Origin: Deroplatys truncata
Lineage: Eukaryota; Arthropoda; Insecta; Mantodea; Mantidae
DNA: 64,000 bases
Reading direction: 5' to 3'
Assembly (NCBI GenBank): GCA_030765065.1
Contig: CM060976.1
Span: forward strand, 57,706,539-57,770,538
Shown: positions 22,190 through 33,550 of the stretch, one piece after another
Position numbering within the stretch: the stretch's first letter is position 1
How the letters are laid out: each line of letters opens with the position of its first letter
Made by a program: the position numbers and the translations under genes
The notes under the pieces: model-generated
Seen by the model: only the letters and a program-made list of their open reading frames with translations
What the model was told of the DNA's origin: nothing
Database searches by the model: none

Positions 22190-22832
22190 TCTGATAGTAG
22201 AAGACCTTTATTAGTGAGTTTACAAACTATTCTTACTAAAGCTTATTTTTCTACCTAAAACATTTTAATACAAATAAACGTTTTGCAAAAATAACACATC
22301 ATACATTTCGTAATAGATGCAAAGGGAAGAGTGATAGCCAAATGCTTAAGAACTGGACATTATACTGGCCTTAAAATTCCATACTGTTTCTATGCAATTG
22401 AATGTTGAAAGGACTTTAAAGAATGACCAAGAATTGAACAATTCGAACCATAAATATCCGATATTTCAGAAATGGCGTATGCCACAAAGAAACTTATTTG
22501 AAATAAATTGTATGTTTTAAGGAGATTTACATTTCTTGTGTAGTGCATTATCGTCTCTCGTTAAACTTTTACAAGTTATACAAGATTATACAAAATTCCT
22601 TACGAATGAAGCGTACTTCGAAGGCTTTCCCAGAAAACTCAAGATATACATTTTATTTTCCATGTAAATATCTTTAATATATGGAAGTTTAATCAAAATC
22701 TTTAGAGCCATTTTTAGAAAGCCAATTTTTTTAAAACTGTAAAGGATAGTTGGGGATTGGGGGATTTTCTTGAAAAGTTTTGGGTCACATCCTTGTAAGA
22801 TAGTGAAATTAAATACCTAGGTTTGGTACTCC

Positions 22833-22878
<46 letters not shown>

Positions 22879-23010
22879 CGTTTTTCCAACAATGCTTTTA
22901 TTTGGATTCAGGGAGCTCAAAACATGTATTTCCAGGGTAATCTCGGTATGAATTTTTGGTTGGTATACAATACTTCACCTACTTACTATACGTAATAGAG
23001 AAAGTAAAAA
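22190..23010 (-). mobile_element. H-family element H13, older subfamily, with (CA)n
   Basis: Runs from a decayed right end (TCTGATAGTAGAAGACC) to an intact left end (CTTACTATACGTAATAGAG, AAAGTAAAAA at 23001-23010). A CA run of over 60 bases at 22814-22875 sits at the family's microsatellite position. Confidence 0.85.
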
Positions 23011-23576
23011 TAAGTTATCAGAAATAGGTTGCTTGTATTAAAGATGTCTACGCGTTTTGTATACTGAGCCTTTATCTATCTCTTGTGACTTATTTTTCAT
23101 TTTCATTGGACTTTTATAGCTTGGGTTTGTCTTATAATTGAACTGCAATGCATACGTAAATCTAATGTGAATACCTGCATATCAATAAATAAAATATATT
23201 AATTCTAATTCTAGATTAATTCTAAGCTAAGTATCATGTTTCAGATGATTTGTCATTAAAACAGTAAAATACGTTTACAGAGTTATATAAGTGTTATCTA
23301 ACGATAATCTTCTACCGAATAAAATGACTTGGAGCAAAGATACTCTTAAATAGGAGCTTTGAAAGAATTAAAATTTCATTTTTTTCAGGTAGTACAGAAG
23401 AGCATTAAATACTTAATGGTTTAATAATACACAATTTTCTGGAAGCATGAAGGATAGGTTCGGGACGATGAATATTTTTTCTTTAGTTTAGCAATTATCT
23501 CATGAATTTCTATGCTTATTATAAAATTGTTTCGACTGATTATATATAATTTTAAAAAGCAGAATATGTATAATAT
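23011..23576. other. No recognised feature
   Basis: AT-rich spacer before the mariner remnants. Nothing recognised. Confidence 0.5.
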
Positions 23577-23783
23577 ACGAGGTGTATATTTATTTTTAAA
23601 GTAAGTATCGATAATTTTTTAAAAATAACACAACATTAATTTCCATAGACTTTATTATCATCCATTACATTACACTACTTAGTCACCGCCGTTATTCAGA
23701 TACTTGTGTTATGGGAAACCAGTTTTTGCATGCCTTCCTCAAAGAATGATGCCGCCTGTGATGAAAGCAAGTCTGCACTCTTG
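23577..23783 (-). pseudogene. Mariner-like transposase C-terminal remnant, reverse copy
   Basis: The outer end, ACGAGGTGTATATTTATTTT at 23578, looks like a mariner terminal repeat. Reading in from the junction, the reverse strand gives a CAGACTTGCTTTCATCACAG block, FFEEGMQKLV, then a decayed ending equivalent to LNNGGDY. It is the same transposase end as the neighbouring forward copy. Confidence 0.75.
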
Positions 23784-24058
23784 TTTCACAACAGTCCGGA
23801 TTTGGTACCTGGCGATTTTCATCTGTTTCTTCATCTGAAGAAATTCCTTGGTGAAAAACATTTCGACAAGAATTAAATTTCTTTGAGGAAGGCATACAAG
23901 AGCTGGTTTTCACGTTACAAAAATTGCCTGAATAACAGCGGTGACTATGTGAAAATGCAATGTATGGTATAAAATAATAAATAGTAGTAAAATATTTGCA
24001 AAATAATGTCCTATCGCTTTTTAAAGAATTATCGGTACTTACTTTTAAATCAATCTAA
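23784..24058 (+). pseudogene. Mariner-like transposase C-terminal remnant, forward copy
   Basis: Encodes SPDLVPGDFHLFLHLKKFLG, the third-aspartate region of mariner transposases, then after a small internal deletion FFEEGIQELV-like and LNNSGDYVKMQCMV. It ends with the terminal-repeat-like sequence GGTACTTACTTTTAAATC. It faces away from the reverse copy, so 23577-24058 is a palindrome of two 3' ends. Confidence 0.8.
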
Positions 24059-24067
24059 TATAATATA

Positions 24068-24931
24068 CAGAGTGGACCATTTAAGTCCAGACTGTACAAT
24101 ATCTCCAAAACTAAGCGTTGTAGAAAGAAATGCCATGAACTAAAGCCGCTTGATATTATAGGGGAAGCAAATCCATTAGTAATGTTTTGTTTGGAAGACG
24201 TTATGATGGCCATTTTAGGGTCAAATCAATTTTTACTTTCTCTACTACGTATAGTAAGTAGAGAAAGTATTGTATTCCACCCAAAAATTCGATACCGAGA
24301 TTTCACCGGAAATATATGTTTCGAGACCCCCTAAATCCAAAAAAAGCAATTTTGGAAACATGTCCGTGTGTGTGTCTGTGTGTGTGTGTGTGTGTGTGCG
24401 CGCGCGCGCGCGTCTGTCTGTAAACAGCATAACTCAGAAACGAACAGTCGGATAAACACCAAACTTGGTATTTAGGTTCAATATCTTCCACGGATGCGAC
24501 AGGAAGGTTTTCAACAAAATCCTTTCACCCCAGGATACCCTTTACATGGAAGATTTTTCGAAAATTTTAATTTTCTCAAAAACGGCTCTAACGATATTGA
24601 TTAAAATATCACATGTTTAAGATATTTTCATGACAAATAAAACGTATATCTTGAATTTTCTGGGAATGTCTCCAAAAGTGTTCTTCATTGTGAACGACTT
24701 TTGCATAACCGGTAAACCATAAGAGATAGAGAAACGTTTACTACACAAAAAATGTAGATCGCGTTAAAATACACAAATCATGTCATATACATTTTTTTTG
24801 TTGAGTGAACCATTTTCGAGATATTGCTTAAATTTTTCAATACGTATTTTCTTAAATGGGAATTCGTTATTCATTTTTTTGTCTTTGATATACAAAGAGT
24901 ATTAATCTGTGGTAAACAGAATGGTGCTGCA

Positions 24932-24971
<40 letters not shown>

Positions 24972-25250
24972 CAGCTTAATAGCACCAGCTATTAAGATGT
25001 ATATATGCTTAAAGGCTACTGTATTTCTATATTGCCCTTGTAAATATATATTCCCCTTACATCTACAAGAAAATTAGCAATAAGATAGAGTCTGTAAATG
25101 TTTATCTCGATTAACATGAAGTAGATGGAGAATAAGCGTTTGTAAAAATAGTTTGTACAAGAGTAGAGAAAGTCATGTGAGTGTAACACATCAGATTTTT
25201 TTTAAATGGGAACCTACAGTTTGTATGTTGTTTTCTCATTAGAAAATGTT
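24068..25250 (+). repeat. Repeat X, left copy, interrupted by H14
   Basis: Bases 24068-24230 (ATACAGAGTGGACC and onward) and 25204-25250 (AAATGGGAACC and onward) are together the counterpart, in inverted orientation, of 26320-26535. The uninterrupted counterpart reads across the point where H14 sits. X has no coding capacity that I recognise. Its start, ATACAGAGTKGACC preceded by TA or AT, hints at a DNA transposon end. Confidence 0.65.
24231..25203 (+). mobile_element. H-family element H14, type copy with mapped insertion site
   Basis: The element runs from ACTTTCTCTACT (24235) to CATCAGA (25195), with TTTT before it (24231-24234) and eight T after it (25196-25203). The terminal motif ACTTTCTCTACT is repeated inverted as AGTAGAGAAAGT at 25162-25173. 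A small hairpin ATGTG/CACAT with a 7-base loop (25175-25191) follows just before the end. The microsatellite (GT plus GTCT, then a GC run) is at 24364-24420. An AT run at 24935-24968 is private to this copy. It has no protein-coding capacity, so it must have been mobilised in trans. Short asymmetric inverted repeats, a 3' hairpin and T-rich targets are features described for Helentron-derived elements; this classification is inference. Confidence 0.9.
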
Positions 25251-25297
25251 TATAAAAAAACGTTTAATTAGCGATGAGGAATAAGGAAACGAAATAC

Positions 25298-26150
25298 AAA
25301 AAATCTGATTTGTTACACTCACATGGCTTTCTCTACTCTTGTACAAACTATTTTTACAAAAGCTTATTCTCATACGCTTCATGTTAATCGAGATGTTAAT
25401 CTTATTGCTAATTTTCTTGTAGATGCAAGGGGAATATGGTAGGCTTTAAGCGATAGTCAAATCATTTAATAGCTGGTTGCTATGCGGCGCATTCCATTCT
25501 CTTTGTATGTCCAGGACATAAAAAAATGAATAACGAATTCCCATTTCAGAAAAAGTATTGAAAAATTTAAGGGAATAACAAGCAATATCTCGAAACTCGA
25601 AAAAAAATGTATACGACATAAATTGTATATTTTAACGCGATCTACATTTTTTGTGTAGTAAACGTTTGTCTATCTCTTATGGTTTACCAGTTATGCAAAA
25701 GTCATTCACAATGAAGAATACTTTTGGAGACATTCCCAGGAAATTCGAGATATACATTTCATTTGTCATGGAAATATCTTAAACATATGATATATTAATC
25801 AAAATCGTTAGAGCTATTTTGGAGAAAATTAAAGTTTTCGAAAAATGTCCATGTAAAGGGTAATCTGGGGTGGGGGGATTTTCTTGAAAACCTTCGTGTC
25901 GCATCTCTGGAAGATACTGAACCTAAACACCAAGTTTTGTGTTTATCCGACTGTTCGTTTCTGAGTTATGCTGTTCACAGACACACACACAGATAGACAA
26001 ACACATAGACCCACACACGGACATGTTTCCAAAAATGCTTTTTATGGATTCAGGGGGTCTCAAAACATATATTTCCGGTGAAATCTCGGTATCGAATCTT
26101 GGGTGAAATACAATACTTCCCCTTACTATACGTAGTAGAGAAAGTAAAAA
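25298..26150 (-). mobile_element. H-family element H15, full length, inverted relative to H14
   Basis: Begins AAAAAATCTGATTTGTTACA (25298 onward) and ends GTAGTAGAGAAAGTAAAAA at 26132-26150. It is separated from H14 by about 95 bases, so H14 and H15 form a palindrome of almost 1 kb per arm. The microsatellite is a mixed CA/GATAGACA stretch (25978-26020). Confidence 0.92.
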
Positions 26151-26151
26151 T

Positions 26152-26535
26152 TATATTCCCAATTATGAAACATAACCTGGCCCTCAAATTACCATCCATG
26201 GATGGTCCAACCATTCATTGCGCTCTTCGTAACAGCCATTCAGAATTCATTATTATTTACGTTGGTGTAAGAACTATTGCAAAGTGCTTTATACAAATGT
26301 TGCTAGTTTTTTAGGAGTGAGAAATCAACATAAAAAGGTGGGTTCTCATTTAAAATAACTAAACTGAACCTAAAACGACCACCACAACGTCATCCAAATA
26401 AAACACGACTAATGGCATTTACTTTCCCCCACAATATCAAGCAACTTTTATTCAAGACGTTTCTTTCCACAACGCTTAGTTTTGGCGATATTGTACAGTC
26501 TCAACTCAAATGGTCAACTCTGTATAATATTCAAG
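26152..26535 (-). repeat. Repeat X, right copy, uninterrupted
   Basis: Reading on the reverse strand from 26535 it gives ATTATACAGAGTTGACC, then ACTAAGCGTTGTGGAAAG, then the stretch at 26341-26376 that corresponds to the empty target of H14, and on to the insertion point of H15 at 26151. Short frames here (26078-26314 and 26412-26597) are not genes. Confidence 0.65.
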
Positions 26536-26663
26536 GTAGGGTGAATATCTTCGGTTTTCTAAACATATCCTTTCACAAGTGTCTACTACGATATTAGAAA
26601 TGAATCTTATAATCTTCTAAGGCACTTTATAGAAATAAAGAAAGAAAAGTCTCAATATATATA

Positions 26664-27495
26664 TTTTTTTTACTTTCTCTACTACGTATAGTAAGTAGGG
26701 GAAGTATTGAATTCCCCTAAAAAATTCGATACCGAAATTTCACCGGAAATATATGTTTAGAGGCCCCCTGAATCCAGAAAAAGCATTTTTGGAAACTTGT
26801 CCATGTGTGTGTCTGTGAACAGCATAACTAAGAAACTAACAGTCGGATAAACATCAAACTTGGTATTTAGGTTCAGTATCTTCCAGAGATGCAACACTAG
26901 AGTTTTCAAGGAAATTTTCTACTCCAGATTACCCTTTATGTGGAACATTTTTCGAAAATTTTAATTTTTCCAAAAATGGCTCTAACGATTTTGATTAAAA
27001 TATCACATGTTTAAGATATTTTCATGAGAAATAAAATGTATATCTTGAATTTTCTGGGAATGTCTCCAAAAGTATTCTTCATTGTGAACGATTTTTCCAT
27101 AACTGGTAAAGCATAAGAGATAAACAACATTTTACTTCACAAAAAATGCAGATCTCGTTAAAATACACAATTTATGTCATATAACTTTTTTTGTTGAGTG
27201 AACCACTTTCGAGATATTGCTTGTTATTCCCTTAAATTTTACAATGCTTATACTTTTTTCTCAAATGGGAATTCGTTATTCATTTTTTTCCTGGTAATGC
27301 AAAGAGAATGGAATACTGCTCTTAAAATATTTGACTATCGCTTAAAGCCTACCAATTCCCCTTGCATCTACAAGAAAATTAGCAATAAGATTAACATCTC
27401 GATATCTCGATTAACATGAAGCATATGGGGAATAAGCGTTTGTAAAAATAGTTTTTGCAACAGTAGAGAAAGTCATGTGAGTGTAATACAAGATT
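26664..27495 (+). mobile_element. H-family element H16, near full length
   Basis: Starts in a T run with TACTTTCTCTACTACGTATA and ends AGTAGAGAAAGTCATGTGAG, TGTAATACAAGA. The microsatellite is almost lost (CCATGTGTGTGTCTGTGAAC). Confidence 0.9.
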
Positions 27496-28727
27496 TGTAT
27501 TTCATCTGCACTGATAGATACAGAGGGAACAGAGAAGGAGGGAGAAAGGGAGTTCTTGCATTATACCGTTTTGGATTAGCAATACTGCTCTGTTAGTGTT
27601 GTGGACTGAGGTGTTCAACTTGTTCACCGACTACGGTATGGGGACGCTACTGCATATTCTTAGAGCTGTGGCGAGCGACTAAGCTTTCCTAATCACCGGA
27701 ACCATTCGCTGCTCTTTCCATCCGGATGAGTATAAGGACGTTGTGCTAATCTCATGTATACTTTTGTTATGTCAGTGCCCATTTGAGACACAATAATTAT
27801 CTTCCTTTAATTCATTTCAACTTGTTTAAAGCGACCAACCAGTGTAAACTGTCGAAATCTATTATTGTAATTTCTATCTTAATTTTAATTCTTAATCTCT
27901 AATTTCTTTGATTAGAGACGTCTTATTGCGATTCGAATTGGGTACATCTATATATATGACATTAATACTTATTTTCAATACATATAAACGCACAACAGTA
28001 CAATAATTTTTAATTACAATTTGGTTGTAATGTGAATTAAACTTACATAAATATTAATTAAATATTTACAATAATTTAATTCACAATGGTGTTATTCTCT
28101 TTAGCTAATGGAGTGACATCTTTGGTGATAATACCTGTGTTCTTTCTTCTTCAGATGTGGATATAGATTTCATGCCTAAGTTTTTAATTCCTGTAGGAAA
28201 GGTGCCTATATGTAAAGCTACCTTACTAAAGCTGATACATTTTTATACACGTTGTTATGTTAAGCACGAAATTCATTTGTTGAAATTCCATTTTCTAAGA
28301 GGTTCTGACTTTTGATGACGGACAATTCCTAACACAAAGTATTTTAAATAATTAGATGCTGGTAGCATAGGATTATAAGACTAGCCATTCCCTAAGACGT
28401 TTGCTTCAATTACTTTTTAGGATTCTTGCGGGTCAGTGTTCTCTGAGACCGACGGTTCAGTAGAGATGACTGAGAAAGAAAGAGTGTGAGGCTTATTTTC
28501 CCCTCTCATTTGCTTGTACTTTTAGAAATCTCAGTACTTGAAAATAAGCACAGCGGCTCGGTTACTAAACATCATTGGAATCACTGTTATTCATTCCTTC
28601 TCCATGCAGAAAACCCATAGTTAATATTACACATTCAAAAGGAACGTTACGTCCTGGAGATTAAGAACAGAAGGTTATAATAGAGTCACTAAATTGCTTT
28701 ACTGCCTGCCAAATTTTACTCGTTCGC
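27496..28727. other. No recognised feature, 1.2 kb
   Basis: Low-complexity A/G sequence at 27530-27560, otherwise AT-rich with no recognisable element. Confidence 0.45.
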
Positions 28728-29120
28728 TTGCAACAGCTGTTTAAATCTTGCTGCGAGCTGTTTTCCAATACACTGAATTTAATTGGGACTGCCGAAGCTT
28801 CTAAGCACAAGATAAGAGGGGAAACAAAACGAATGTGTCATTGGGAATTGCTGCAAAACGTGGGACGCAACAATGGATGTACAAAGAAATTGTTTTCTCT
28901 AACAAAGGAAGGCTCAGGGTTAGTTAATAAAGTCTTAGCAAATAAAAGCAAAAGCGTAAGACTATCGATTCTCGAACTCGAATCCGAAGACTCAGCTTTC
29001 GGAATGGTGCACGCAATTAAGCTTTGTGACGAGCAGTGGAAAGGAGTGAGTGCCAGGGGAGAAAGGGAGAGCACAAAGAGAAGGAGCAGAAATTGCCAAC
29101 AAGAGCGAAGTAACGATTAG
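28728..29120 (+). other. Unassigned 130-codon reading frame
   Basis: This is the longest frame in the window that lies outside identified repeats. It opens with a non-ATG start, and the first internal ATG comes after about 35 codons. The product would be hydrophilic with a Lys/Arg/Glu-rich C-terminus (GERESTKRRSRN). I recognise no domain, signal peptide or membrane segment. Neighbouring sequence gives no support for a gene. It is more likely chance or an unknown repeat than a real protein. Confidence 0.15.
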
Positions 29121-29391
29121 ACTTTTGATTATGATAATAAAAACACGACTTGCCATTAATATGGAGATAAACCAGAATAAAACGTAAGAAGAACAAGTGG
29201 GCTTGATAAGTGGCACTTTGGTGTACTGTTGTACGGAGAGAAAGTTGAAGGAATTCTTATCCAGCTTCCCATATTCTGGTTTACCATTGAAAACACATAC
29301 AAAATATTTCGTTAAGAATAGGTTTAGAAGCCAGATCTATTAGTTTAAATCAAGTGTAAAACTTTTGAAGGTTTTAGCTTAAAATAGTATA
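29121..29391. other. No recognised feature
   Basis: Spacer up to the SD1 SINE. Confidence 0.5.
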
Positions 29392-29401
29392 CATGAACCT
29401 A

Positions 29402-29700
29402 CAAAAATTAAATTGAGTTTTATTTATGAACGCTCTTTAACTGCCATGGTCCTCAGAGTCCCATTCTGTATTGGGTGTGAAAGATTGATAATTTTACTCA
29501 GAAGTCTCTTCATCAGGCTTGAGGTTCTATTACTTGCCGTAAATCTACGACACGGGACCACTGGCTTTACTTCCCTTCCGAAGGAAGCCATGCTAAGAAT
29601 TTTTACGCCCCAAAAAATCCATTACCCTCCGCCGGGTTTAAACCCGCGTCCTCGAGAACTAGAGGCTCTCATGGTAACCACTACACCACTGAGGATGACA
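29402..29700 (-). mobile_element. SINE family SD, copy 1
   Basis: On the reverse strand the head reads TCCTCAGTGGTGTAGTGGTT with an A box, and B box GGGTTTAAACCC, followed by GGCGGAGGGTAATGG and GCATGGCTTCCTTCGGAAGG. The tail is AAAGAGCGTTCATAAATAAA. CATGAACCTA (29392-29401) and CATGCACCTA (29701-29710) look like a target duplication with one change. Confidence 0.85.
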
Positions 29701-29710
29701 CATGCACCTA

Positions 29711-31478
29711 TAGAGTATTACAAGAAAAAAATCAATAAATTGAGGTGATCTGCTTGATGGTAGGAGCACATGGCCCTATACCATGGACCAGAGACCTGGA
29801 AAAGTTTCCAATTCCCTCTCAAGAGAATTAAACCAATAGTTATCAGTGTTTTAAGAGGCTCTTTAAATAGTTTAAAACATAATTTACAGAGTTATTCAGA
29901 ACTATAATCAGCTTAACAAACATATTTGAAAATAACAGTTCTTTTATTATTGATACGCCTATTTTATGTTGATATGTTTTATCATTGTTACTTTCCATAT
30001 GTTTTATTGTTTAATGTTTACCTTTTCCTTGTCAATGTATTATGTATTTTTTTACCAATATTATGAATGCTATTATTGTTACGTTTACCTTGTTTGTGTT
30101 AGGAACCTCTAAATTCAGGTTGTTGTTTTTGTTTTTTACGAATAAATATTAAAGCCTTGTGGTGCGACAACCTTGATAGTGCTCCCTGCTTCAAATTGTT
30201 ATACATCTAATGCTACCTGCTCTGTTAATTAGTTTTATGATGTCATCTCGTAGCTCGTTCTGCGTTGTCTCGTGCGCCAGCTGCTCTAGTGGCATAGCTA
30301 TGAGTTCTTTATCTCAGGGTTTGCGTGAGTGTATTTTGAAAGAATAAAACTAGTTTAGTTAGCTGAAAGATTTTAATGTTGACTAAAATGTTCAGTTTGA
30401 CAGGAGTCACCCACTGTTGAATTTACGAATAAATTACTTCTTTAGCAATAATTAAGCGAAGCATCGGTTGCCGTAAGTCGCAGAAATATTACTCGAAAGA
30501 TCCCTGGCAATAGCGGCTAAATCTTCCAAACACCAGCGCGTTCATGTGCGCTACACAACTTAAAAATTACGCACAAGAGTAAGTCAAACGAGAGTTACTA
30601 ATGTGTGCATGAATGTGCCTCTGATTTAGAATGCGTGCTGTTTTCTTAGCTTAAGCTCCATCCACATATTACTACCCCTACCAACGTTCCTTTTCACGTG
30701 GTCCAATCTTAAAACCCTACATATGCGTCTCTTACCTTGTTGGTAAGCTGTACTTTTCTAATTTACAGAATTGCGGCCTGCTTGTAAACGTACTGAACTA
30801 AACTGCATTCCAAGAAACGTTAAGTCAATGTATTCTATACTCGGCTGTTACCAATGTCTTCCGTTTTCCTTACATGACCTACTAATTACCTTTTTCTTTC
30901 CGGACAAGTCTTTCAACTTAGGCTTATTACATTGTACATTGATTTAGTATGTATTTATTGCAATTATGTCTTTATTTTGCTATAATTTCCTTATTTAATT
31001 GTTTATTTCTTCCGTCTATATATACGATATCAATATTATTAGGAATAAAACTTAGACATGAGATTAACATTTGAATAAATGCATGGATTTTGCTCATCAT
31101 TACAAATCACATAATTACCCATAACTTGTATTCATACTATAATCAGCCCATAATTTGGAATTTTAGAAAGACATAGCCAGTCAATATGACTAAGTGTCCT
31201 CTTCCTATACGTTTCTCAAATTGTATTATTAATAATTCTAATGCTATTGCCTTTACTTCGAGTTACAAATCTAGTTACTCTAACCCAGGATACCTTATTG
31301 TGTACTGGAATTCTTTTGAATAAAATCCTTTTGGCACTTGCTCCTTTATTTCTTTCACTTTATCCAAAATATTTCGCTCCCTTTTCGCATTAAAATAGAA
31401 ATAAGTATTTATAGAGATGAACTCGATATTTTAATTTACTCTGAAGATCCCTTTGTAATCTGGCTCACGTATAGCCTA
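29711..31478. other. No recognised feature, 1.8 kb
   Basis: AT-rich with no terminal repeats, SINE heads or protein motifs that I can identify. Confidence 0.45.
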
Positions 31479-31963
31479 CAGTTGAGTACATGGAATCGTG
31501 ACGATATAATCCGCAGTGGTTTATATTGGTTAGAAAATCTAAATCCGTCTGCCACGGCCCTTCACTGGTTCTAGTACCCCATTTAACATTTGTCTTACCC
31601 TTCCCTTTTCTTTCGCTCCTAAGCTGAATTCAACTTGGTTCATAGGTTAATGTTATATTACCAGACTTTGGCTTCAGGCCAATACAAGACGGACTCTTCC
31701 GGGGTTGGTGTGGACCTTCATTCCGAAGCACACCTTTAAACTACTTAAGTGAAATGCTTCCATATTCCTCCCATTTCGCCGCTCACCTAGGCCTGACCTT
31801 TGTTCATAGGTCAATGTGCGTGTGTCGGACTTGATTCAAACCAATAAGAGGTTGGCTCAACCAAGATTGACGTGGAACACAGATGACAGAAAGTTTCTGC
31901 CAATATTAAAGTAAAACATTACAGCCAGCCAAAAACATCGGCACACTACGATGCACTAGACTG
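31479..31963 (+). mobile_element. MITE family Z, copy 3
   Basis: Starts CAGTTGAGTACATGGAATCG after TA (31477-31478) and ends with the inverted counterpart (reading CAGTCTAGTGCATCG on the reverse strand). The right-flanking dinucleotide is TG, one change from TA. The internal duplicated units are as in Z1. Confidence 0.8.
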
Positions 31964-32529
31964 TGATGTAGTCTATCATCTCTAATATCAGAACAGTATG
32001 CTAAGTAATTCTAAATCCAGATCTTAAATGTTGTGTGATTAATAATGTATGGAGGTTTTTACAACATTTTTGCTCAGAGAAAAAAAAAATATCACAAAAT
32101 CTTCTCTCTATAAGCTACGGCAACTTGTAATTCCAATATTACCTCGTTGCTACTATTGGCAAGTGTACCGTAATAAGCCAGTTAAGCACGATATCGAATA
32201 CAGAAACCATTTATAGCAGGAGGACTGTAAAAACAATTGATGTTCTGCTTTTAAAAATCATTTTGGTAGCGTTAGAGGTGTAATTTATGAGGGTAAAGTG
32301 GCAGTTCATTTCTTCCGCACGTCGGTCGCTAAGGATTTTGTGCTATCCCTTTCCCATCTTAGGAATTGACTTTCTCTAGAGCCTTTTTCCTTTGACAGGA
32401 TTCTGAATAGTATAGGGTTTGTTTGAAATAATCATATTATCTGTAGATTGTTTTTTTAAATGACGACGTTTAAATGTTCCTCTCTTAGATCAAGAAGTGA
32501 CAAAGTAAATGCAGATTGGCTTCTATGAC
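31964..32529. other. No recognised feature
   Basis: Spacer between Z3 and the inverted copy of Y. Nothing recognised. Confidence 0.5.
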
Positions 32530-33550
32530 AATTTTGAGGCAGTATTTTTAAACACTTAAATGATTTCAGTCAAATTATACAATATATAAATTCAATAACA
32601 GCCCGCCTTAAAGCAATATGTGTATGTAACAATATATAAAAAGTGTATATTACAGTCATTGTAAATGTTTATATTACTGTATACATGTGTAATAATGTTA
32701 ATTGAATGTATTACATAATTTAATAATGTAGGAGCTGTGAGAATAATAGGTTAAAAGTTGTTAACAATGAGGTAACCTTGAGGCAACAATGAGTAAGAAT
32801 TCTTGGAAACAATAATGTAATTTTTGAGATAGTTCATAAAATAGCCAATCAACAACCAGAAAAAAGCTTAAGTTAAATAAAAGTATTCTATTGGATTAAG
32901 AATAGCCAATCAGAGACTTGAGATACAGAAATTTACAAATGTGGCGGTAGAAATAAAGTCAGTTACTTGTAGACAGTGCTCATAACTGGAGGCGTGGTTG
33001 TAGGCAGACGCGAGACACGTCCTAAAAAAATGTAATACGTATTTAGTGTGAGACGAAAATAGTTTGCGTGTTAAAAATTGCAAGTAATTAACAAAAGAAT
33101 GTCACAGCTCTTTATATCAGTGAAGTGTTATTTAAATCGTGTCAAGCATTAATAAATGGAGTGAAGAAAACCTTATAATTTGTGTAAGCCTACGTTCTTC
33201 AGTAGCACCACAACCCTGCAAAGAGAAACAAGTCTCTAACAATAATACTGATGCAGGCGAGGCCAACATAAATATAATATTTAAAGAAACAGTCAAATTA
33301 CAAAGTTAATATTTTTTTAAACATATGGGGCAAATACCACCTCAAAAGTACATTGGGCGAAGGCTACCGGAAACTTTTTACCATACGTGCGGTTGCAACT
33401 ACTTCAAATCGGCTCCCCAACAGTCGAAATACAATACAACTCCTACTTAAAACTGACTTTCCATACGTAGTAGCAACAAAACCTCTTCAAATTGGCTCCC
33501 AAAGCGTGGGGGAAATAACAATACAACAAAATAACTTCTTCAATTTGATA
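32530..33550 (-). mobile_element. Element Y, copy 2, inverted and truncated
   Basis: Matches the middle kilobase of Y1 in the opposite orientation. Shared blocks include GAGGCAGTATTTTTAAACAC, GGAGCTGTGAGAATAATAGG, ATAAAATAGCCAATCAACAA and CGAAGGCTACCGGAAACTTT. Neither terminal inverted repeat is present. One of its internal CACGTATGG-type units carries extra sequence relative to Y1. The 69-codon frame at 33353-33562 lies over these units and is incidental. Confidence 0.75.

Noticed and set aside
24935..24968. (AT)n run as a regulatory or origin-like element.
   Set aside because: It is a private microsatellite expansion inside H14.
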